64,000 nucleotides of DNA from Limnohabitans sp. 2KL-27 (GTDB lineage: Bacteria > Pseudomonadota > Gammaproteobacteria > Burkholderiales > Burkholderiaceae_C). This document shows positions 17,823 through 26,873 of the stretch, piece after piece; positions within the stretch are counted from its first letter, which is position 1; the number at the start of each line of letters is the position of its first letter. The stretch is from assembly GCF_001269345.1 (NCBI RefSeq), contig NZ_CXOP01000002.1, positions 1,364,853 through 1,428,852 of the forward strand, read 5' to 3'. Both the position numbers and the translations under genes were made by a program. The notes under the pieces were generated by a model. It saw only the letters and a list, made by a program, of their open reading frames with translations, was not told where the DNA came from and ran no database searches.

Positions 17823-18983
17823 TCAGCGGTTCACGTCAAACAGCGCTGCGCCTTTTTTCATCGTACTTTTCGCGATCACGCCCCGGTGGATTTCGCTGGT
17901 GCCGTCGTAAATGCGATAAATTCTCGCGTCTCGGTAGTAGCGCTCGATGGACAGCTCCTTGCAAAAGCCCATGCCGCCAAACACCTGCACCGCACGGTCC
18001 ACCACACGGCCCAAAGTTTCTGCGGCGTGCACCTTGACCATGGCGATCTGCTCGCGTGCGTCCAAGCCTTGGTCCAGCATCCAAGCGGCGTGGTAAACCA
18101 TCCAGCGGGCGGCGTTGATCTCGATCACGCTGTCGGCGATCATCTGCTGCACCATCTGGAAGTCGCCAATCTTGGTGCCGAACTGCTTGCGCTCATTGGC
18201 CCAGTTCAGCATCAGCTCGCACACATGCGTGGCCTTACCCACGGCGCGAGCGCCCACCTGGGCCAGACGCACCACATTGAGCGCGCCCATGGCCAGCTTG
18301 AAGCCTTGGCCCGCTTCGCCCAACAGGGCGGCGTCTTCGAGTTGCACGTTGTCAAAAAACAATTCCAGGTGCGGCGTGCCGCGCAGGCCCATCATTTTTT
18401 GGTCTTTGCCCACTGTGAAACCGGCCAGGCCTTTGTCGACCATGAACATGGAGATTTCTTTCTCGCCGGTCTTGGCCGACACCAAAAAGAAGTCGCTCCA
18501 CTCGCCATCGCTGATGAAGTGCTTGGAGCCGTTCAGGACCCAACCTTGCTCGTTTTTCTTGGCGTTGGTTTTGATGCCTGCGGCGTCCGAGCCCGCGCCG
18601 GGTTCGGTGATGGTGATGGCGCAGGTGCGTGTGCCCGCCACAGAGGGTTTGAGCCAGCGCTCAATTTGCGAGCCCTTGCAGTGCAGCAGGGGTTCGTACA
18701 CATTGCCAAAGGCGCGGCGGATCAGGATGTCGGTGGTGTGGCCGAACTGCTCTTCGCACAGGATGCGGTCCATGTTGGACAGGCCGCCACCGCCCAGCTC
18801 TGCAGGCATGTTCATGCCGTACAAACCCAGAGCCTTGGCTTTGTCGTGGATGGCCTGTGCTATGTCTTTATCGAGAAAGCCTTTGTCCTCGACTTCCTCT
18901 TCTAGAGGCTGCAATTCTTCAGCGATGAAACGGCGCACCGTTTCGATCATCATTTTTTGTTCGTCGTTCAGGGAAAAGTCCAT
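17823..18983 (-). CDS. acyl-CoA dehydrogenase
   Basis: A 386-residue FAD-dependent acyl-CoA dehydrogenase. Start ATG at 18983 gives MDFSLNDEQKMM; the longer frame adds unrelated residues. FAD/substrate motifs CAITITEPGAGSDAAG and NGSKHFISDG are present. At the position where many members have the catalytic Glu (YEGT) this protein has IYDGTSEIHR, so Asp may replace Glu; some members use a Glu elsewhere. It would desaturate the CoA thioester made by the adjacent CoA-transferase. Confidence 0.9.
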   Translation of the reverse strand: MDFSLNDEQKMMIETVRRFIAEELQPLEEEVEDKGFLDKDIAQAIHDKAKALGLYGMNMPAELGGGGLSNMDRILCEEQFGHTTDILIRRAFGNVYEPLLHCKGSQIERWLKPSVAGTRTCAITITEPGAGSDAAGIKTNAKKNEQGWVLNGSKHFISDGEWSDFFLVSAKTGEKEISMFMVDKGLAGFTVGKDQKMMGLRGTPHLELFFDNVQLEDAALLGEAGQGFKLAMGALNVVRLAQVGARAVGKATHVCELMLNWANERKQFGTKIGDFQMVQQMIADSVIEINAARWMVYHAAWMLDQGLDAREQIAMVKVHAAETLGRVVDRAVQVFGGMGFCKELSIERYYRDARIYRIYDGTSEIHRGVIAKSTMKKGAALFDVNR

Positions 18984-19109
18984 GGGTGCTCCAGATGTTC
19001 GAAAGTGGTTTCTCGTCGGGCAAAAGACGCCATTCAAGCACTGCTGAACCAACGTGCGCCAAAGAAGAATGGCAGGCGGGAGAGTTTTTCAAAACGTGTG
19101 AACATCGCT

Positions 19110-19919
19110 TCAGGTTTCCACAAAGGTCCGACTCTTGGCCAGGCATTCGGCGGCCCAGTCCTTGACCGAGGTGTTCGCTTCACGGCCAAAGTTCACGACT
19201 TCCACGCTCACCGGCAGGTCGGCGGGCAGGGCGTCGAATAGACCCTGCAAATCGATGGTGCCGTCGCCGGGCAATAGGCGTTCACAGCGGGCGGTGTGGA
19301 TCATTTGCTCGGTGCTGAAGTTCAAGCCCGCCAAAGCATCGCAAATTTGGGCGTAATGGAACAGTTCACGCGGGATGGCGCGGATGTCATCGAGTGTGGT
19401 GGTGGAGCGGCCAACGTGTAACGCGTCGACCAGGATGCCTGCGTTGGCCGGGCTGCCCGCGCCTTGCACGATGCGCAGCGCAGCGTTGGCGTCTTTCACC
19501 GCTGTCCAGGGCATGAACTCCAAGTCGGCGGTCATGCCAAAAGGCTTCATCACCTCGCACAGGCGGGCGTAGTTCTCGGTCAGGCGCGCTTCGTTGGTGT
19601 CGTCTCCGGCCACCAATATGGCCTTGGCCTTCAGAGCCGCGCCTGCGTCGTACAGTGCATCCCAGGTGTGCGGGTCGAACTGCTCGCCGATGCGGATGAT
19701 TTCCAGATCGAACACACCCACGCCGGTGTCGGCTTGAGCCGCCAAGGTTTCGCGCAGGGCGTCAGGCTGGCCCAGCAGGTGCTGCTGCGGCGCACCCACG
19801 GCGTTGGGCCACAGGCGCAGGCCGACAAAGCTGTAGCCGGTTTTCGCCGCGACACCGATCGCCTCGGCGGGCGTGCAGCGGTGCGAGCTCAGGTAAGCGA
19901 GGGAATAGATGCGGGTCAT
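19110..19919 (-). CDS. sugar phosphate isomerase/epimerase-like TIM-barrel protein
   Basis: A 269-residue AP-endonuclease-2 fold protein. Likely metal ligands are Glu in ADLEFMPW, Asp in ILVDALHVG, Gln in HYAQICDAL and Glu in SVEVVNFG, the same pattern as in dehydroshikimate dehydratases and hexulose epimerases. It lies between the acyl-CoA dehydrogenase and the FAD-NIPSNAP gene (5 bp gap). It may isomerise or dehydrate a hydroxylated ring or sugar-like acid; the exact reaction cannot be told. Confidence 0.8.
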   Translation of the reverse strand: MTRIYSLAYLSSHRCTPAEAIGVAAKTGYSFVGLRLWPNAVGAPQQHLLGQPDALRETLAAQADTGVGVFDLEIIRIGEQFDPHTWDALYDAGAALKAKAILVAGDDTNEARLTENYARLCEVMKPFGMTADLEFMPWTAVKDANAALRIVQGAGSPANAGILVDALHVGRSTTTLDDIRAIPRELFHYAQICDALAGLNFSTEQMIHTARCERLLPGDGTIDLQGLFDALPADLPVSVEVVNFGREANTSVKDWAAECLAKSRTFVET

Positions 19920-19924
19920 GGGCT

Positions 19925-22333
19925 TTATTTCAGAGGGGACACTGCCGTGGGCATGGCGATGGTCGAGACCATGTTCGTGGTCAGGTGCGCGGGGCCGCCC
20001 TTGGGTGGCCAGATGCCTTGGGCCACGGCTTCGCCGCGGATTTGGCTACGGGCGTTCAGGCTGTCATAAGCCCAGATGTTGGTAAAACGCAGCGGGCCGT
20101 CGAGCGCCACCATGGCTACCACGCAAGGCGAGAGCTTGTCGCGGGTGGGCACGTACTGTTCCCACAGGTCGATGGTGGGTTGCACGCCGCCGGTTTTGAT
20201 GCCGTAGGTGCGGATCTCGTAGACCGGTCCGGTGATGCCGCTTTCAGCGCTGGGGCGCACCGGCTTCATCCAGGGAAAGCCTTTGTAGCTGTGTTGCTCC
20301 AGCGACTGGTAAATCTCGCCGCAGCCGAACGGGTTGGTGCTTTGCTGGGTGCGTTCGCGTTCGGTCTGCAAAGCGTCCAATGTGGCAAAGCCGCGCAGTA
20401 CGATCATCTGGTTGAGCACGCCGATGTCGGTGAACCAGCATCCCAGCAGTTCGCCTTGGGCCTCAGGGGCCGTGGCAAAAGCCTGCACATGGGTGGCGGC
20501 TTGGCCTGCAGAGCCAAAGGGCAGGGTCATGGTGGCGAGTTCGTAGTACATGGTCTTGGCTTTCGAGTTGTCGTTTGACTTGTGGGTGATTGGGTATTCG
20601 CAGGTGGACGCTGGATCGCGTCCTGCGGCGTGGTGCGCGGCGATGAAGCCAAAGGTCATGGCGGGGCCGAGCGTTATGCCGCCTGCGGGGTAGTGGCCGC
20701 CCATCATGCTGCTCAGGTCGTTGCCACCGGCGTACAGACCGGGGATAGCCTGACCCTGGGCGTTGATGACTTGTGCGTGGTCGTTGACGCGCAAACCGGC
20801 AAATGTGCCGAGGCTGCCCATGACGACTTTGACGGCATAAAACGGGCCGCTTCCGATGGGGCCCATGCAGGGGTTGCGCATGCCGCGCCGCGTGGCGTTG
20901 ATAGCGTCGCCCTGGATGCGGTTGTAGGGCGTTTCGCCTTTTCCAAAGTCGCGGTCTTTGCCGTCTTGCGCCTGCGCGTTGTAGCGCTGCACAGTGGTTT
21001 GCAGGCCCTGCGCGTTGATGCCGCAGGCCTGGGCCAATTCGGCCAGTGTTTTGCCGCGTTTCAGGTAACCGTTTTTCAGCCACGACCCCAGCGGCATGGG
21101 CGCGGGTTTGACGGCACCCAAGCCGTAGTAACGGATAAAGGGGTGGTCACAGACCAGCCAGGCTTCGGGCTTGTGATCGGCGGGTGTTACAGCCAGCAGG
21201 CCTTGCATGAAGTCGTGGTACGAGTTGGCCTCGTTGGTGAATCGTGCACCTTGGGCCGCGACGGCGATCAGGCCGGGCTTGGCGCGTTCGATCAGGTGTG
21301 GAAAGTGCGCCACGCTGCCGTCCTTGCGGGGCACCAGAGACACGGGGGCCAGCGCTGCCGCTTGCACCAGATCGCCCGCCACCACGCCGCCTGCACTTTC
21401 GCCAAAACGCAGGCCATCGCCCGTATTGCCCCGGTTGCCAGCCGACCAGTGCTCGTGGCCGGTGGGGGCATGCGGCAGCAGTTGCTGTTTGCGCGCCGGA
21501 TCGTGCGGAAAGCCGCCGGTGGCGAGCACCACGCCACAACGGGCTTGGATGCTTTGTTCACCTTGGGCTGTTTTGATCACGGCACCAGTCACGCGACCAC
21601 CGCTTTGGAGCAAGCGTACGGCGGGGCTGTTCATGCGGATCTCTACGCCCAGATCGAATGCGGATTTGGCCAGACCGCCGATCAGCGCATTGCCATTGAC
21701 CAGGCGCGTGCCACGGCGGTGCACCAGGAGGTCACGCCAGTGGCGCAGCACCAGCTTCGTGGCATACCAGAATGAGGCGGGTTGGCGCAGCGCGTTCAAA
21801 AAATGCCGCAGCTCAGCACCCGAAGCGATGCCCATGCCCCACAGGGTGGTCTCGTGCAGCGGGGGCTTGAGGTCGTGCAGGCGATCGCCCAGTTGGCGGG
21901 CATCAAAAGGCGCTGCGCAAATCGAGCGGCCACCCAGTGCCGCATCGGGCGTGTGGCCATGAAAGTCGGGAATGGCGTTGCCATCGATGAACTGCAGCGC
22001 GGTGTGGCGGCGAAAGAACTCGACCATGCGCGGGCCATTGTTCAGGAAGGCCAGCGCCCGGGACTCATCGAACTTTTCGCCCAGTTCGCGGCGCAGGTAA
22101 GACAGCGGTTTTTCGATGCGCTCGACCAAGCCCGCCTCGATGGCCAGCGGGTTGCGCGGCACCCACATCCAGCCGCCCGACCAAGCCGTGGTGCCGCCGT
22201 ATTGCGGGTCTTTTTCGACCACGATGACTTGCAAGCCCAGGTGCGCCGCCGTGACGGCGGCCGACAGCGCGCCCGCACCAGAGCCCACGACCAGCAGGTC
22301 GCAGTGTTCGGTCGAAGGCGTTACTGTGTTCAT
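19925..22333 (-). CDS. FAD-dependent oxidoreductase fused to a NIPSNAP-family domain
   Basis: An 802-residue fusion. Residues 1-594 form a fumarate reductase/3-ketosteroid dehydrogenase-type flavoprotein: FAD motif VVGSGAGALSAAVTA, GGTTAWSGGWMWVP, and HYPAGGITLGP near the end, which matches the Tyr...Gly pair used by ketosteroid dehydrogenases for enolisation. Residues 595-802 (from the in-frame Met codon at 20549-20551) are NIPSNAP-like (MYYELATMTLP, GVYEIRTYG-like VYEIRTYGIK, LTTNMVSTI). These are usually separate neighbouring genes; here no stop divides them. The start at 22333 lies 13 bp after the iclR stop. Confidence 0.85.
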   Translation of the reverse strand: MNTVTPSTEHCDLLVVGSGAGALSAAVTAAHLGLQVIVVEKDPQYGGTTAWSGGWMWVPRNPLAIEAGLVERIEKPLSYLRRELGEKFDESRALAFLNNGPRMVEFFRRHTALQFIDGNAIPDFHGHTPDAALGGRSICAAPFDARQLGDRLHDLKPPLHETTLWGMGIASGAELRHFLNALRQPASFWYATKLVLRHWRDLLVHRRGTRLVNGNALIGGLAKSAFDLGVEIRMNSPAVRLLQSGGRVTGAVIKTAQGEQSIQARCGVVLATGGFPHDPARKQQLLPHAPTGHEHWSAGNRGNTGDGLRFGESAGGVVAGDLVQAAALAPVSLVPRKDGSVAHFPHLIERAKPGLIAVAAQGARFTNEANSYHDFMQGLLAVTPADHKPEAWLVCDHPFIRYYGLGAVKPAPMPLGSWLKNGYLKRGKTLAELAQACGINAQGLQTTVQRYNAQAQDGKDRDFGKGETPYNRIQGDAINATRRGMRNPCMGPIGSGPFYAVKVVMGSLGTFAGLRVNDHAQVINAQGQAIPGLYAGGNDLSSMMGGHYPAGGITLGPAMTFGFIAAHHAAGRDPASTCEYPITHKSNDNSKAKTMYYELATMTLPFGSAGQAATHVQAFATAPEAQGELLGCWFTDIGVLNQMIVLRGFATLDALQTERERTQQSTNPFGCGEIYQSLEQHSYKGFPWMKPVRPSAESGITGPVYEIRTYGIKTGGVQPTIDLWEQYVPTRDKLSPCVVAMVALDGPLRFTNIWAYDSLNARSQIRGEAVAQGIWPPKGGPAHLTTNMVSTIAMPTAVSPLK

Positions 22334-22346
22334 CGGCTCGCTCACA

Positions 22347-23180
22347 TCACACCGCGTAAATCGGTTTGCGCCCTTCGGTAGCGGTGGCGCTGCCGGTCTC
22401 GGCTGTAAGGCTGAAGAAGGGCGATGCGCCACTGGATGCGGCCAGCTGTTGCGCGATGCTCTGCAACTCGGGTGCGAGCTCGGTCATTTTTTCGGCTGTA
22501 AAGCGCACCGTGGGGCCAGCGATGGTCAGCACGCCAAAAGCGGGCTGTCCGGCAAAGCGCACGGGCGCGGACATGGCCGACAGGCCTGCGGTGTAGGTGT
22601 CGGTTGTCAGGCTGTAGCCACGCTCGCGGGTTTGGGCCACGGCGTCCATCACGGCTTGCAAGCTGGTGGGGGCGGCGGGACCGAATTGCTCGGGCTGGCC
22701 CAGACCTTGTTTGGCCACCAACGCCAGTGCCGCGTCATCGCTCAGAGTCGACAGCAATGCCCAGCCCGAGGACGAGCACGACAAGCGCGCATCGCTGCCC
22801 ATGTCGGGGTCGTAGCGCAAGCCTTGGCGTGCGCCTTGGGCGCGGGCCACCCAGGTCAGGCGCTCGCCGTCGACCACTGAGAGGCGCACCAGCTCGCCCG
22901 AAACTTCGGCCAAGCGGTTGAGCAAGGGCTGGGCAATGTCCACGATGCCGCTGTTGCTCAGGTAGCTCAGGCCCATCGAGACCAGCTTGGTGGTCAGCAG
23001 GTAGTCGCCGTGGCCGCGTGTCTGGCGCACATAGCCCAGGCGCACCAGGTCGGTCAGCAGGCGGTGTGTGCCGCTGCGCGGGATGTCGAGCTGATCGGCA
23101 ATGGCGGCCAGTTCCAGGCCTTCGCCGTGTTGCGAGAGCAATTCGAGGATGCTCAAAGTCCGTTCGAGAACGCCGCTCAT
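22347..23180 (-). CDS. IclR-family transcriptional regulator
   Basis: A 277-residue IclR-type protein: winged helix at about 1-65 (VLERTLSILELLSQHGEGLELAAIADQ, IPRSGTHRLLTDLVRLGYV) and a C-terminal effector domain ending in FTAEKMTELAPELQSIAQQLA. The ATG at 23180 overlaps the stop of the Gfo/Idh/MocA gene by 4 bp (ATGA), so the two are translationally coupled. It probably controls both this minus arm and the divergent plus arm through the IclR-box-like sites at 24290-24322. The inducer is unknown. Confidence 0.92.
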   Translation of the reverse strand: MSGVLERTLSILELLSQHGEGLELAAIADQLDIPRSGTHRLLTDLVRLGYVRQTRGHGDYLLTTKLVSMGLSYLSNSGIVDIAQPLLNRLAEVSGELVRLSVVDGERLTWVARAQGARQGLRYDPDMGSDARLSCSSSGWALLSTLSDDAALALVAKQGLGQPEQFGPAAPTSLQAVMDAVAQTRERGYSLTTDTYTAGLSAMSAPVRFAGQPAFGVLTIAGPTVRFTAEKMTELAPELQSIAQQLAASSGASPFFSLTAETGSATATEGRKPIYAV

Positions 23181-24238
23181 GTGGGATTCCTTGACGCCGA
23201 GAAGGCCGAGCAGGTTTGACGTTGACCGCTGCGTGCCGCTTGCAGCAAGGCCAAGGTGGCTTGCAAAGTGCGCCAGCCGTCCAGTGCCGAGCAGATGGGG
23301 GTTTTGCGCCGCTCGGCCACCGCGCGAAAGTGCCGCAATTGCTGAACGTACACATCGGTGTCGTGCACTCGGCTTTGTTCGCGCACCATTTCGCGGTGCC
23401 AGTGGCGCTCGCCGGGGTAGCGCCACCAATCCAGATCGGGCAGAGACAGCGAGCCCTGTGTGCCTGATAAAAAGTGGGACTGCACATTTTGGCGGGGGTA
23501 CTGGCCTTGCTCGCCGGCACAAAAATCCCAGCACCAAGGCGAGACGGTGGTGTCCGACACCGTCATGACCGCTTGCGTGCCACCCGCAAATTCCAGCAGG
23601 GCCGCGCCGGTGTCTTCGACTTCAAAGCCCCGCACCGCGCTGGACAGACTGCCTTGCACGGCACGCACTTCGCCCAGCAGGTACACCAGCATGTCGATGT
23701 CGTGGATCAGGTTGATCAGCACCGGCCCGCCACCTGCTTGGCGGCGCCAGGGCACATCGAAGTAGGCCTCGGGCTTGTAGAAGTTGGCCATCACGTTGGC
23801 GCTGAGCACCTGGCCCAGGCGACCGTCGGTAATGATTTGACGGGCCCTTTGCAAGATCGGGTTGTGGCGGCGGTGGTGCCCCACGAGCACCGGCACGCCA
23901 GTGTCTTGTTCGATCTGGATCAGTCGCTCGGCGGCGGCCAGCGTGTCGGCCACCGGTTTTTCAATCAACACCGCCATGCCGCGCGCCATGCAATCGGCGG
24001 CCACATCTACATGGGTGACGTTGGGGGTGGCGATCACCACGCCTTGGGGACGGGTGGACTCCAACAGCGCTTCGTGGTTTTCAAACGTGGGGATATGGCG
24101 CTCGACACACCATTGGCGACCGGCCTCGCCCTTCTCTGCCACGCCCACCAGAGTGAACTCGGGTGTTTTCAGGATGCGTTCGATGTGGGTCCGGCCAATC
24201 ACGCCAGCGCCAATCACGGCCAGAGGGAACTTGTGCAT
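23177..24238 (-). CDS. Gfo/Idh/MocA-family oxidoreductase
   Basis: A 353-residue NAD(P)-dependent dehydrogenase. Start ATG 24238 gives MHKFPLAVIGAGVIGRTHIERI with the Rossmann motif at residues 7-13; EKPVADT carries the family's conserved Lys near 95, and LINLIHDIDMLVYLLG the expected His/Asp. It acts on a polyol, sugar acid or cyclitol-like hydroxyl group; the substrate is not evident. First gene of the minus-strand arm, divergent from the AroE-like gene, and coupled by a 4-bp overlap to iclR. Confidence 0.87.
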   Translation of the reverse strand: MHKFPLAVIGAGVIGRTHIERILKTPEFTLVGVAEKGEAGRQWCVERHIPTFENHEALLESTRPQGVVIATPNVTHVDVAADCMARGMAVLIEKPVADTLAAAERLIQIEQDTGVPVLVGHHRRHNPILQRARQIITDGRLGQVLSANVMANFYKPEAYFDVPWRRQAGGGPVLINLIHDIDMLVYLLGEVRAVQGSLSSAVRGFEVEDTGAALLEFAGGTQAVMTVSDTTVSPWCWDFCAGEQGQYPRQNVQSHFLSGTQGSLSLPDLDWWRYPGERHWHREMVREQSRVHDTDVYVQQLRHFRAVAERRKTPICSALDGWRTLQATLALLQAARSGQRQTCSAFSASRNPT

Positions 24239-24289
24239 GGGTGTTTCGGTGGGTGTGTGCTGCCTCAATGCCACAAGTATATTGATTTT

Positions 24290-24304
24290 TGGAAATGAAT
24301 TCAT
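24290..24304. promoter_or_regulatory. IclR-box-like operator 1
   Basis: TGGAAATGAATTCAT matches the E. coli IclR consensus TGGAAATNATTTCCA at 11 of 14 defined positions. It lies in the 105-bp gap between the divergent arms. An iclR gene is encoded in the minus arm. Confidence 0.55.
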
Positions 24305-24307
24305 AAA

Positions 24308-24322
24308 TGGAATTTAATTCTG
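24308..24322. promoter_or_regulatory. IclR-box-like operator 2
   Basis: TGGAATTTAATTCTG repeats the first site in direct orientation (TGGAA, three variable bases, AATTC) 18 bp further on, which would put two sites on about the same face of the helix. It is 22 bp upstream of the plus-arm start codon, so binding should block that promoter. Confidence 0.5.
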
Positions 24323-24343
24323 TTTTTATGTATCATCTCAGTC

Positions 24344-25150
24344 ATGACCATAACCAAACCACTTCAGTTGGACGGCGCTTCGCGTATCTATTTCATCGTG
24401 GGTGATCCGATCGCCCAGGTCAAATCGCCTGCCGGTGTGAGTCAGGCTTTTCAAGTTGCTGGGCTGAACGCCTTGTGCATCCCGGCCCATGTGACCCAGG
24501 CCGATCTGGTGACCTGGACATCCGGCGTGTCGATTTCCAAAAATGTGGACGGCATCATCGTCACGGTGCCGCACAAGTTCGCTTACTTTGATTTGTGCGC
24601 CACCACCTCTGATCGGGGTGCATTCCTCCAATCCATAAACACCTTGCGCCGCAACGCCGATGGCAGCTGGCATGGCGACATGTTTGACGGCCTGGGCTAT
24701 GCACAGGCATTGGCTCTCAAAGGCTGCAGCCTGCAAGGCAAAAAAGTATTGCTGGTGGGCGCAGGTGGTGCCGGTTCGGCCATTGCGTATTCGATGGTCA
24801 CGGGCGGCGTGTGCGAGCTGGCTATACATGACGAAGACACCGTGCGCCGTGACGCGCTGTTGCAGCGTCTGGCCTTGTTGGGGCAATGCTCTGTGGTGGC
24901 GGGCAGCAGTGACCCCACAGACTTTGACATCGTGATCAACGCCACACCGATCGGCATGAAAGCGGGCGATCCACACCCGATCGATTCAACGAAATTCAAG
25001 CCCGCCATGTGGGTGGGCTGCGTGATCACTTCGCCCGCTGTGACGCCGATGATTGAGGCTGCACGGGCTATGGGCTGTAACACCCTCACGGGCGCTGAAA
25101 TGTTTGCACAGGTGAAAGACCTGATGGTTGAATTTTTGATGGGGGCCTGA
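24344..25150 (+). CDS. AroE-like dehydrogenase (GDMFDG type)
   Basis: A 268-residue shikimate dehydrogenase-like enzyme. It has QVKSPAGVSQAF, VTVPHK with Lys78, Asp115 in GDMFDGLG, and the cofactor motif LVGAGGAGSAIA. It shares the GDMFDG signature with the gene at 10696 but is clearly diverged from it, so a different hydroxylated ring acid is likely. First gene of the plus arm; 1 bp separates its stop from the FAD oxidoreductase gene, suggesting consecutive reactions (hydroxyl oxidation, then ring desaturation). Confidence 0.85.
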   Translation: MTITKPLQLDGASRIYFIVGDPIAQVKSPAGVSQAFQVAGLNALCIPAHVTQADLVTWTSGVSISKNVDGIIVTVPHKFAYFDLCATTSDRGAFLQSINTLRRNADGSWHGDMFDGLGYAQALALKGCSLQGKKVLLVGAGGAGSAIAYSMVTGGVCELAIHDEDTVRRDALLQRLALLGQCSVVAGSSDPTDFDIVINATPIGMKAGDPHPIDSTKFKPAMWVGCVITSPAVTPMIEAARAMGCNTLTGAEMFAQVKDLMVEFLMGA

Positions 25151-25151
25151 G

Positions 25152-26873
25152 ATGCAACTCCTGAAAAACGGTCTGGATGGTTTGCAAGACGGCTGCGAAT
25201 TTGATCTGGTGGTCATCGGTGCGGGCGGTGCGGGCTTGTCGACTGCCGTGTTTGCTGGCATCGAGGGCGCAAAGGTGCTGCTGGTCGAGCACACTGAATT
25301 CGTGGGCGGCACAACGGCTTGGTCTGCCGGCACAACTTGGGTGCCGGGCACGCACCACGCATCCAAGGTCAACTCGACTGATACGCTTACCGAAGCCGAG
25401 AAATACCTGAACAACGCCGTGGGCGAGCAAGCGCCCGCCGCATTGCGTGATGCCTTCTTGCGCAACGGCGCCGAGGCCGTGGCCAAGATCGAAGCAAAGT
25501 CGTCGATGAAGTATCGGCCCTATCCCAAACACCCCGACTACATCAGCGATTTGCCGGGTTCAACGTTGTGTGGCCGTGCCTTGGAACCCGTGCCTTTTGA
25601 TGGCCGTTTGCTGGGCGATTTGTTTCCCTTGTTGCGCCCGCCGATCCCCGAGTTCACGGTGCTTGGCGGCATGATGGTAGACCGCAACGACATCAACCAT
25701 TTGCTGGCCATGACGAAGTCTTGGGCTTCGCTGAAACACTCGGTCAGTATCCTGTGGCGCCATTTGAGAGATCGCCTGACACACACACGTGGCACTCGAT
25801 TGGTGATGGGCAATGCGCTGGTGGGCCGTTTGCTGCACGCCTTGATGCAACACGCCCACACGACGCTGGCACTGAAAACTTCGGTCGATGCACTGGAGCG
25901 CGACGCCAGTGGCCGAGTGGTCGCGGTGCGTTTGAGCAGCACCTCTGGCAACGCCCGCGTGTTGGCCAAGCAGGGCGTTGTGCTGGCCAGTGGCGGTTTC
26001 AACCGCGACCCGGCTTTGCGTGCTCAAAAAATCCCCGGCATTCCTGCTGAATGGTGCCCCGCTGCACCGGGCCATACAGGCGAGGCACTGGCTTTGGCGC
26101 GCGGTTTGGGTGCGGTGGAAGGGCAGGGCGCGCAAAGCCCAGCGTTTTGGGCACCGGTGTCCTTGCGCAAGCGAACAGATGGCAGCACCGCTGTGTTTCC
26201 GCATTTCGTGATGGACCGCGCCAAGCCCGGCATGATCACTGTCAACCAGGCCGGTGAACGCTTTGTGAATGAAAGCACTTCCTACCACCTGTTTGCCTTG
26301 GGCATGCAGGCGGCCCAGCAAGCGGTGCCTGCCTATTTGATCGCCGATGCCAAAGCCCTGCGCCAATATGGGATGGGCATGGTACGCCCCGGCGGCAAGG
26401 GCCTGGCCCCATTTTTGGCCGATGGCTATCTGACGGAAGGCCAAACCCTGGCGGAGCTGGCAAACAAGCTGGGGATCTCATCAACAGGTCTGGCCCAAGC
26501 AGTGGCGGACAACAATGCCTTTGCCCAAACCGGTGTGGACACACAGTTCCATCGGGGCGAGACGGCTTACCAACAGAACATTGGCGACGCTGCAGCTGGC
26601 GATCCCAACCCCAACTTGGGGGCCATCAGCGAGGGGCCGTATTTCGCGGTCAAGCTCTACCCTGGTGACATTGGCGCGGCTCAAGGGCTGCAAACCAACG
26701 AACACGCACAAGTGCTCAATGCACAGGGGCAGGTCATTGGTGGTTTGTACGCAGTGGGTAATGACATGAATTCCATCATGGGCGGTGTGTATCCGGCTCC
26801 GGGTATCACCCTTGGTCCAGGCTTGGTGTTTGCCAACTTGGCAGTTCAAAATGCATTAGCAGGCACAAGATAG
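25152..26873 (+). CDS. FAD-dependent oxidoreductase (ketosteroid dehydrogenase/fumarate reductase type)
   Basis: A 573-residue flavoprotein with VVIGAGGAGLSTAVFAG (FAD ADP motif), GGTTAWSAGTTWVPG, and VYPAPGITLGP near residue 545, containing the Tyr and Gly (four residues apart) that match the ketosteroid dehydrogenase active-site pair. Such enzymes remove or add hydrogens next to a ring ketone. With the AroE-like gene immediately upstream it could desaturate a ketone made by that enzyme. One of three paralogues in this window (also 19925 and 37960). Confidence 0.88.
   Translation: MQLLKNGLDGLQDGCEFDLVVIGAGGAGLSTAVFAGIEGAKVLLVEHTEFVGGTTAWSAGTTWVPGTHHASKVNSTDTLTEAEKYLNNAVGEQAPAALRDAFLRNGAEAVAKIEAKSSMKYRPYPKHPDYISDLPGSTLCGRALEPVPFDGRLLGDLFPLLRPPIPEFTVLGGMMVDRNDINHLLAMTKSWASLKHSVSILWRHLRDRLTHTRGTRLVMGNALVGRLLHALMQHAHTTLALKTSVDALERDASGRVVAVRLSSTSGNARVLAKQGVVLASGGFNRDPALRAQKIPGIPAEWCPAAPGHTGEALALARGLGAVEGQGAQSPAFWAPVSLRKRTDGSTAVFPHFVMDRAKPGMITVNQAGERFVNESTSYHLFALGMQAAQQAVPAYLIADAKALRQYGMGMVRPGGKGLAPFLADGYLTEGQTLAELANKLGISSTGLAQAVADNNAFAQTGVDTQFHRGETAYQQNIGDAAAGDPNPNLGAISEGPYFAVKLYPGDIGAAQGLQTNEHAQVLNAQGQVIGGLYAVGNDMNSIMGGVYPAPGITLGPGLVFANLAVQNALAGTR

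Noticed and set aside
22334..22432. Upstream extension of the flavoprotein at 19925
   Set aside because: Overlaps iclR and lacks family similarity; the FAD motif lies shortly after the ATG at 22333.
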